Shown: positions 1 to 4,240 of the stretch, piece by piece
How positions within the stretch are numbered: the first letter of the stretch is position 1
Layout of the letters: every line of letters starts with the position of its first letter
Assembly (NCBI GenBank): GCA_018302185.1
Contig: JAGVZX010000139.1
Location: 1-6,824 of the forward strand
Direction of reading: 5' to 3'
DNA: 6,824 bases
Source of the DNA: Candidatus Woesearchaeota archaeon
GTDB lineage: Archaea > Nanobdellota > Nanobdellia > Woesearchaeales > UBA10200
Translations under genes and position numbers: made by a program
Notes under the pieces: model-generated
Told to the model about the DNA's origin: nothing
The model's database searches: none
What the model saw: only the letters and a program-made list of their open reading frames with translations

Positions 1-291
1 TCTGGGATAATCTATTTTGGAGCACAATCACCTTGTGTAAATCATGCATGCGATATGCTGTATAAGCAGTCGCGCAACGGAAAAAATCCGGTATATTGTC
101 CTGTGCTCTCATTTGCACAATTTGATGATTTTATTAGAGAAGGAAAGAGCCCTGAATTTATGGACCCAGCAACAAGAGAAACAAGAGATCCTGCTATATA
201 TCTTGCTGGTGGATTACATCTTTACTTTTCAAATGAATTGCAGAGATTTAGGATACCAAGAGAGTTATTGAAAACGCTAAAACAACCATAA
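1..291 (+). CDS. Unrecognised protein, C-terminal part only (5' end outside window)
   Basis: Reading frame 1 is open from the first base to a TAA at 289-291, giving 96 codons. The first in-window ATG (position 55) sits inside an already open frame, so the true start is almost certainly upstream and this is a gene tail. The visible product begins SGIIYFGAQSPCVNHACDML and ends in a basic helix-like stretch (PRELLKTLKQP). It has two cysteines near residues 12 and 17, a Cys in YCPVL near residue 34, and no membrane segment. A segment around residues 41-58 is acidic and polar (FDDFIREGKSPEF), followed by a small hydrophobic stretch (AIYLAGGLHLYF). I do not recognise the family and assign no function. 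A second frame over the same bases (44-271) gives a Cys/Leu-rich product with no such continuity and looks like a shadow. Confidence concerns coding status only. Confidence 0.6.
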   Translation, partial: SGIIYFGAQSPCVNHACDMLYKQSRNGKNPVYCPVLSFAQFDDFIREGKSPEFMDPATRETRDPAIYLAGGLHLYFSNELQRFRIPRELLKTLKQP

Positions 292-304
292 CCAAAAACA
301 ACAA

Positions 305-317
305 CTTTTAAATATAA
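305..317 (+). promoter_or_regulatory. TATA-like box upstream of the MinD-like gene
   Basis: A CTTTTAAATATAA stretch just after the upstream stop resembles an archaeal TATA box. With the usual spacing of about 25 bp, transcription would begin near 337-340, leaving a leader of roughly 145 nt before the MinD-like ATG. A weaker AT-rich alternative (AATTATAATC, about 358-367) would start near 387. This is inferred from sequence only. Confidence 0.4.
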
Positions 318-372
318 CTTGCAGTATGAAGGTGATAAAGATAACTGAAAACAATCAATTATAATCAATAAA

Positions 373-382
373 GAGGAGGATC
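373..382 (+). promoter_or_regulatory. Orphan Shine-Dalgarno sequence (GAGGAGGATC)
   Basis: GAGGAGGATC is close to the ideal complement of the archaeal 16S rRNA 3' end, yet no ATG, GTG or TTG lies 4-12 nt downstream. The nearest start is a GTG at 398, 18 nt past the GAGGAGG core, and the conserved MinD start is at 485, more than 100 nt away. The cluster of inverted repeats lies between this SD and the gene. The simplest reading is that this was the SD of the MinD-like gene before something was inserted. Confidence 0.45.
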
Positions 383-397
383 GCATAAATTTAACCA

Positions 398-480
398 GTG
401 TGTTGTAATGTCGAGCAAAGCGAGACATTACGATGGTTTGATCAAACTTTAGCTTCGCTAAAGTTTGTTGCGAAGCAAAA
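398..480. repeat. Cluster of nested, mutually exclusive inverted repeats in the MinD leader
   Basis: Several perfect dyads are packed into about 80 bp. Hairpin A pairs GTAATGTC (405-412) with GACATTAC (424-431) around an 11-nt loop whose GAGC/GCGA ends could add two GC pairs flanked by tandem G-A pairs. A 12-bp palindrome GTTTGATCAAAC spans 436-447. Hairpin B is an 11-bp stem, CAAACTTTAGC (443-453) with GCTAAAGTTTG (457-467), around a 3-nt loop TTC. Hairpin C pairs GCTTCGC (452-458) with GCGAAGC (470-476), and a small TTGC/GCAA hairpin occupies 468-478. The palindrome, B and C share bases, so they cannot all form together. This could be a small dispersed palindromic element or a conformational switch in the mRNA leader. 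It ends about 5 bp before the MinD-like start. Confidence 0.75.
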
Positions 481-484
481 TGTT

Positions 485-1303
485 ATGGGAAAGATAATTG
501 GGATCGTATCTATCAAAGGCGGTGTTGGAAAGACAACTTCTACTTGCAATCTTGCAAGTGCATTAGCCAATCAATTCGGAAAGAAAGTCCTTGCTGTTGA
601 TGGTAATTTTTCTGCGCCAAATTTAGGCATGTATTTAGGGATAAATTGCCCAACTGCAACCTTGCATGATGTTCTCTCAAAAAAATCGTCTATAGGAAAT
701 GCAGTCTATGATTCTGGATTCGGTTTTAAGATCGTGCCAAGCCAACTTCGAGGACCAGAGAAGATAGCATATTATGATTTGAAGCTTCATCTGGAAAAAT
801 TAAGAGCGGAGTATGATTACATCTTGATAGATTCTTCACCTAATTTAAATCATGAGATACTTGCAACCATGATGGCATCTGATGAATTATTGGTTGTAAG
901 CACTCCAGACCATCCGACATTAGACGGAACCATGAACGCAGTCAAAATTGCAAAAAGAAAAAAAACGCCAATAACAGGTATAATCCTAAATAAAGTCTAT
1001 AACAAAGGATTTGAAGTTAAATTAGATGAGATAGAAACTGCATCTGACTGCCCAGTTGTTGCATTACTGCCGCATGATCTAAAAGTGATGGAAGCATTAA
1101 GCAAGACAATGCCTGTGCATCTCTATGCCCCAAATACTGAAGTCATGGTCGAGTTTAACAAATTGGCTGCAGTAATAGCAGGCGAACAATATACAGATCC
1201 AAGATTATGGGCAAGATTAAGCGCAACTGTGGGATTAAGAGAAGTTAAGCCTGAGGAAAACAGGCAGAGATTATTGCAGGAATTTAGCAATGGGAAGAAA
1301 TAA
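485..1303 (+). CDS. MinD/ParA-family deviant Walker A ATPase
   Basis: This 272-residue P-loop ATPase belongs to the MinD/ParA/Mrp (SIMIBI) superfamily. Members dimerise on ATP and act in positioning, partition or assembly, often on membranes or DNA. The deviant Walker A KGGVGKTT is at residues 11-18, with signature Lys11 and catalytic Lys16. The switch region VLAVDGNFSAPNLG follows with Asp39, and Walker B is at about 111-119 (DYILIDSSP, Asp116). The downstream ASDELLVVSTPD is typical of archaeal MinD-like proteins. Length fits the family (about 250-290). The C-terminus (YTDPRLWARLSATVGLREV, then charged residues) might be weakly amphipathic, but I see no clear MinD membrane-targeting tail. 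I chose ATG 485 because MGKIIGIVSIKGG is the standard family N-terminus. A GTG at 398 would add 29 residues encoded by the inverted-repeat cluster. No MinC, MinE or ParB partner is visible, so the biological role is open. Confidence 0.88.
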   Translation: MGKIIGIVSIKGGVGKTTSTCNLASALANQFGKKVLAVDGNFSAPNLGMYLGINCPTATLHDVLSKKSSIGNAVYDSGFGFKIVPSQLRGPEKIAYYDLKLHLEKLRAEYDYILIDSSPNLNHEILATMMASDELLVVSTPDHPTLDGTMNAVKIAKRKKTPITGIILNKVYNKGFEVKLDEIETASDCPVVALLPHDLKVMEALSKTMPVHLYAPNTEVMVEFNKLAAVIAGEQYTDPRLWARLSATVGLREVKPEENRQRLLQEFSNGKK

Positions 1304-1311
1304 GCTAGGAT

Positions 1312-2265
1312 TTAGAGAGTAGCATCATCTATTTTTCTTACTAAGTCTTCACTTAATTTAGCATAGACAAATTTTGGGATATAGCCACTGATAAACACTT
1401 GATTATCCATAAGAGAGACAGCCATTAATCTTATCTTGCCGTTATGTTCGTAAACTATCCCGATATTTCTTTGTTTTACATCCTTAGGCTCGCCAAAAAA
1501 ACCTGTCTGCACATCCTCAACGCATAAGCGGAGAGAAGAGAAAATGCTTTCAATTCTCGCAGTAAATGCACCATAAAGTTGACTGCGTGTCTGTTCTCTA
1601 TAGCTATAACCTGGCAACCTAAAATCAGGCGGATTCACATCAGCAGGATTTTCTGAGATACCAAATCCTGAAAAATCCATATACCTTATGTCTGCGTAAC
1701 TCCATCCATATAGTGCAGATATTTGCTGAACAACATCTGCCTTATCAGGGCCTAAGGATAATACTATACCATAATTAGACCTGCCCAGAATCTCATTATC
1801 AAAAATAACAGCCAATGGCTTAAAATCAACCTGTACCTTATCACGCTCTTCATCATCTTTAGCTTCCTTAAGCCTTTTAACCAACGAACTTGTATAGCTT
1901 GCATCTGTATCTCTCTCTTCCATCGCTGCGAATACCTTATCAACAACAAGCGTAAATGTTTCATAACCCTCAAGAGGTTTTTTAGAGGGAGGGGATTTAT
2001 ACCAAAATGCCAGCGTGACTTGGTTATTTCTTTTTCTCATCTCAGCCTGCTGTTTTTTGGCTTCACTAAGCGAGAATATATCGACAGAACTGGGCCAATG
2101 CTCCAAAAGGATCAGTTCAAGGCGAGAATGATGATCAAGTCTTCCTGTCAGCGCAACTGATGCTCCATCACTAAAAACTTCCCTGAAATGAGGGACTAAT
2201 ATACAAGGATCATTCCATTCCAAAGCCACTATTCGACCAAGATATGCTTCTTCATAGGATACCAT
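1312..2265 (-). CDS. Hypothetical protein, 317 aa, no recognised family
   Basis: This minus-strand ORF starts at an ATG (complement of 2263-2265) preceded by an SD-like GGAGA (complement of 2273-2277, 7-nt spacing) and ends at TAA 8 bp from the convergent MinD-like gene. I do not recognise the product. It appears soluble, with no signal peptide or membrane segment. Residues about 1-75 are mixed hydrophobic/acidic with an HH pair (GRLDHHSRLEL) and a Lys/Gln-rich patch (EAKKQQAEMRKRNNQ). Residues about 115-148 form a highly charged, probably helical or coiled-coil linker (KRLKEAKDDEERDKVQV). The remainder is beta/alpha-like, with FGISENPADVNPPDFRLPGYSY in the middle and IGIVYEHNGKIRLMAVSL near the end. 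The ordered charged linker suggests two globular halves. The convincing SD and long frame make it a real gene. The function is unknown. Confidence 0.8.
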   Translation of the reverse strand: MVSYEEAYLGRIVALEWNDPCILVPHFREVFSDGASVALTGRLDHHSRLELILLEHWPSSVDIFSLSEAKKQQAEMRKRNNQVTLAFWYKSPPSKKPLEGYETFTLVVDKVFAAMEERDTDASYTSSLVKRLKEAKDDEERDKVQVDFKPLAVIFDNEILGRSNYGIVLSLGPDKADVVQQISALYGWSYADIRYMDFSGFGISENPADVNPPDFRLPGYSYREQTRSQLYGAFTARIESIFSSLRLCVEDVQTGFFGEPKDVKQRNIGIVYEHNGKIRLMAVSLMDNQVFISGYIPKFVYAKLSEDLVRKIDDATL

Positions 2266-2310
2266 AAGTAAGTCTCCTGCATTTCTATAGGATAAGAGAG
2301 GAATCTACAG

Positions 2311-2319
2311 CTTTATAAA
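2311..2319 (-). promoter_or_regulatory. TATA box for the minus-strand orphan gene
   Basis: Read on the minus strand, ATTTATAAAG lies about 50 bp before the ATG of the 317-aa gene. With a start site about 25 bp downstream (near 2289), the leader would be about 23 nt and would contain the GGAGA SD. This differs from the leaderless-type promoters of the plus-strand genes. It shares a 99-bp divergent intergenic region with the 2365 gene. Confidence 0.45.
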
Positions 2320-2332
2320 TTTTTATGCGTAA

Positions 2333-2341
2333 ATTATAAAT
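2333..2341 (+). promoter_or_regulatory. TATA box positioned for a leaderless transcript of the 2365 gene
   Basis: ATTATAAAT is centred about 27 bp upstream of the ATG at 2365, the normal archaeal TATA-to-start-site distance. No SD precedes the ATG (the 15 bases before it are AT-rich). Transcription would therefore start at or within a few bases of the start codon. Confidence 0.55.
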
Positions 2342-2364
2342 AGGTAGTATAAAATAATTATCCT

Positions 2365-2877
2365 ATGGCGCTCTTCTGCCCGAAAGACGGCTCGATACTT
2401 ACAAAAAGAGCAGACAATGAACGTGAATTTATTGGATGCAGCTGCGGCTATGTAGATAAAGTAATAAAGAAATTTGCTGAGCAGAAGACTTTGGATCTTG
2501 ACAGTGAGCAGCTGAAAGAGATGATGCAGAAATTGTGGGATGCAATTAATTTCAATGAGAGCTTTATTTCTTCGCTTGAGTTTGTTGGCTCAGTTACCAA
2601 GACTGGCAAAAATAGCTATGATGTTTATTTCTCAAATAGTTTATATTTTGTCATCCCAAAGCCAAAGCTGCAGAGAGCAATGTTTAATGTGATAAATAAA
2701 GAGGAAGTTGAGATGATTGCTGAGCATCTTGAGAAAAATAAAGATAAATTCACTAATGAATTTGCTGCGCTTGAGCTGAAGAATTCTATTGACTTCAAAA
2801 ATAAAGAGATAAGTGAGAAGCTTAAGATAGTCGAGATAATAACTGCAATTGATAAGAATGAAGGAACCAAAATGTAG
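2365..2877 (+). CDS. Zinc-ribbon-like N-terminus plus uncharacterised repeat domain (copy 1); probably the 5' part of a frameshifted gene
   Basis: The 170-residue product opens with MALFCPKDGSIL and, at about residues 24-29, GCSCGY. This resembles the Cys ribbon found at the N-terminus of TFS/RpoM-like archaeal proteins but is degenerate. Cys5, Cys25 and Cys27 are present, while the second knuckle position is Asp8 and the pair is CxC rather than CxxC. A helical linker follows (about 31-60), then a domain from about residue 67 (SSLEFVGSV) to 160 that resembles the product of the open frame immediately downstream. Shared features in the same order are a YFV strand, an I-x-x-E-E-x-x-x-I helix start and a closing IDFKNKE versus IDFRNKE. 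The frame ends in TAG at 2875 just after an A4 run. One extra A there would read on into the second copy and give a 306-aa protein ending in a winged-helix-like segment. Full TFS has a different C-terminal ribbon, so I do not call this TFS. The function is unknown, and the zinc motif suggests a nucleic-acid or protein-binding role. Confidence 0.75.
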   Translation: MALFCPKDGSILTKRADNEREFIGCSCGYVDKVIKKFAEQKTLDLDSEQLKEMMQKLWDAINFNESFISSLEFVGSVTKTGKNSYDVYFSNSLYFVIPKPKLQRAMFNVINKEEVEMIAEHLEKNKDKFTNEFAALELKNSIDFKNKEISEKLKIVEIITAIDKNEGTKM

Positions 2878-2999
2878 AGCCTAGTGCTACTATCAACCTT
2901 CCTTCTACTAACTTTTCAGGCCTTAGTTTTGCAGATAGATTTGGTGATGAGACTCCGGCATTAATCTTCAAGAAAGAGAACAATTATTTCTTTGTTACT

Positions 3000-3284
3000 G
3001 TGAATAATTTTCGCGGCAATATTCAGATAATCAGTCAAGAGGAGTTAGCTCTGATTGAGAAAACAATCGCAGATTTTCCAAGAAACACATTTATTGTCGA
3101 GAAGATATCAGAGAGGATAGATTTTAGGAACAAAGAAAATAAAGCAATTGCATTTTACAAGGAATATGAAGAGCCGCAGTATATTACACAGAGAGTAAGG
3201 TACAGCTTGTATATCTTATGCATGTTGGGCAGATTGACAAGAGAGAAAGAAGGCAGGCATTTTGTGTTCCATAAAGTCAAATAA
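3000..3284 (+). CDS. Repeat domain copy 2 with winged-helix-like tail; probably the 3' part of the frameshifted 2365 gene
   Basis: The only conventional start in this frame before its stop at 3282-3284 is GTG 3000 (94 residues), but the frame is open from 2862. The upstream stretch reads like protein (LPSTNFSGLSFADRFGDE, then PALIFKKENNYFFVTV), so GTG 3000 falls inside a beta strand and is unlikely to be the true start. The domain matches copy 1 in the 2365 gene (NYFFV..., ISQEELALIEK, IDFRNKE). The C-terminus YSLYILCMLGRLTREKEGRHFVFHKVK has the look of the last helix and wing of a winged-helix DNA-binding domain. No SD or TATA box lies before it, consistent with translation as part of the preceding gene. 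An alternative is a separate gene starting at ATG 2858 (MKEPKCRA) and overlapping the first gene by 20 bp, which would also need a one-base shift at the TAG at 2882. Domain function is unknown. Confidence 0.55.
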   Translation: MNNFRGNIQIISQEELALIEKTIADFPRNTFIVEKISERIDFRNKENKAIAFYKEYEEPQYITQRVRYSLYILCMLGRLTREKEGRHFVFHKVK

Positions 3285-3327
3285 ATAATAGCAATAAACT
3301 GAAATAATAATAAAAATTATAAACTGA

Positions 3328-3337
3328 TTATAAATAT
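3328..3337 (+). promoter_or_regulatory. TATA box positioned for a leaderless AlaX transcript
   Basis: ATTATAAATA is centred about 28 bp before ATG 3361, in an extremely AT-rich 76-bp gap. No SD is present upstream of the ATG (the preceding bases are CTTATAAAAA). A second TATA-like stretch lies at 3315-3322. Leaderless initiation is inferred. Confidence 0.5.
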
Positions 3338-3360
3338 ATAACACCACCAACTTATAAAAA

Positions 3361-4167
3361 ATGAAATCAGCACTCTATCTGACAGACAGCTATCTGCAGG
3401 AATTTGACGCAGAAGTAGTTAGTGTAGCAGATGCGCCAAGCAATAATGTTGATATCAATAACAAGGATAGTACTAATAATAACGGCAACAAATCTGTTGT
3501 TCTTAACCAAACTGCATTCTATCCAAATTCAGGTGGACAATTGAATGACTTAGGAACATTGACAAGAGCAAGCGACAATAAAGCATTTGAAGTTTTATTT
3601 GTTGCAAAAGTAGCTGGCAGTATCAGCCATGAGATTAAAGCATTGGGTGATGGTTCAACATTAAATGTAGGTGATAAAGTGCATGGCAAGATAGACTGGC
3701 AGAGAAGAAATGCTTTGCAAAGATACCATACAGCTTCTCATGTACTTTCAACTGTCATAAACAATGAAACAGGCGCATTGATAACCGGCAACCAATTAGA
3801 GACAGAAAAAGCAAAGATAGATTTCTCACTGAAGGATTTTGACAGGGAAAAGATGGCAGAATACGTCAAGAAAGCAAATGAAGTGATTGACAGAAATCTT
3901 CCTGTCAAGACATACTTTTTGCCGAGAGAAGAAGCGATGAGGATTTCAGGTATAGTAAAACTGGCTGCTGCACTGCCTCCACAAGTTGATGAACTTAGAA
4001 TAGTGCAGATTGGGGAAGAAGGTTCTGGAAAAAATGGTGCGCCATTTGATGTGCAGGCAGACGGCGGCACACATGTAAGGACGCTTTCTGAGATTGGGCA
4101 TCTGGAACTGATTAAATTAGAGAATAAAGGTGCTGAAAGGAGGAGGATTTATTTTAAGCTGGTTTGA
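3361..4167 (+). CDS. alaX: AlaX-type alanyl-tRNA editing hydrolase (AlaX-M-like)
   Basis: This protein is homologous to the editing region of alanyl-tRNA synthetase. Such proteins hydrolyse Ser-tRNA(Ala) and, in some members, Gly-tRNA(Ala) in the cytoplasm, preventing mistranslation. The N-terminal beta-barrel domain carries the family motif AFYPNSGGQ at residues 52-60. The catalytic domain carries the HxxxH zinc motif HTASH (His123, His127), a TGNQ-type segment at 142-145, and QADGGTHV at 232-239. In most relatives the third zinc ligand is a Cys in CGGTH; here that position is Asp234, with His238 conserved. Having both the GGQ barrel and the editing domain but no long C-terminal domain, at 268 residues, fits AlaX-M rather than the short AlaX-S. 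An Asn-rich low-complexity stretch (about residues 27-43) interrupts the N-terminal barrel where relatives have a short hairpin. Spacing of 73 bp and separate TATA boxes suggest that it is not strictly co-transcribed with SRP54. Confidence 0.9.
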   Translation: MKSALYLTDSYLQEFDAEVVSVADAPSNNVDINNKDSTNNNGNKSVVLNQTAFYPNSGGQLNDLGTLTRASDNKAFEVLFVAKVAGSISHEIKALGDGSTLNVGDKVHGKIDWQRRNALQRYHTASHVLSTVINNETGALITGNQLETEKAKIDFSLKDFDREKMAEYVKKANEVIDRNLPVKTYFLPREEAMRISGIVKLAAALPPQVDELRIVQIGEEGSGKNGAPFDVQADGGTHVRTLSEIGHLELIKLENKGAERRRIYFKLV

Positions 4168-4205
4168 TAAATAAAATAAGGTATATCCCATTAATTTCTC
4201 CTAAA

Positions 4206-4216
4206 TATTTATAAAC
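4206..4216 (+). promoter_or_regulatory. TATA box positioned for a leaderless SRP54 transcript
   Basis: ATATTTATAAAC is centred about 29 bp upstream of ATG 4241. The bases between it and the ATG contain no SD, so transcription probably starts at or within a few nucleotides of the start codon. Confidence 0.5.
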
Positions 4217-4240
4217 TTTATACTAGTATCCTCTATAAAT

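Larger units (their letters stand above)
2365..3284 (+). pseudogene. Composite locus: one 306-aa two-repeat protein interrupted by a one-base frameshift
   Basis: Restoring one A in the A4 run at 2869-2872 turns the end of the first frame (EGTKM, stop) into EGTKNVEPSATINLPSTNF and joins it to the downstream frame without any other change. The joined product would be a degenerate zinc ribbon, repeat copy 1, a short polar linker, repeat copy 2 and a winged-helix-like end. The A4 site is not a canonical X-XXY-YYZ slippery heptamer, so a sequencing or assembly error or a real recent mutation is more likely than programmed frameshifting. The type is given as pseudogene only for lack of a better label. 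The protein may be intact in the living cell. Confidence 0.5.

Noticed and set aside
413..423. Possible kink-turn (tandem G-A pairs) in hairpin A, resembling a C/D-type guide RNA or L7Ae site
   Set aside because: There is no three-nucleotide bulge with C and NC stems, and no separate C and D boxes. The G-A tandem flanks only two GC pairs and a 3-nt loop, too little for a call.
443..467. 11-bp stem as an intrinsic transcription terminator of the upstream gene
   Set aside because: No oligo-T tract follows the stem, and it lies 150 bp past the stop, adjacent to the next start codon. Archaeal termination relies on T-runs, not such hairpins.
2858..2884. Separate gene starting at ATG 2858 (MKEPKCRA) with +1 frameshift at TAG into the downstream frame
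   Set aside because: It needs a one-base change too, but lacks an SD. The homopolymer A4 indel joining two copies of the same domain is the simpler account. It is retained only as an alternative.
3738..4070. 110-aa minus-strand open frame inside AlaX, and similar ones at 4201-4422, 4477-4833 and 5347-5658
   Set aside because: They are antisense to clearly conserved genes, have no promoter or SD, and have the composition of complementary-strand artefacts.
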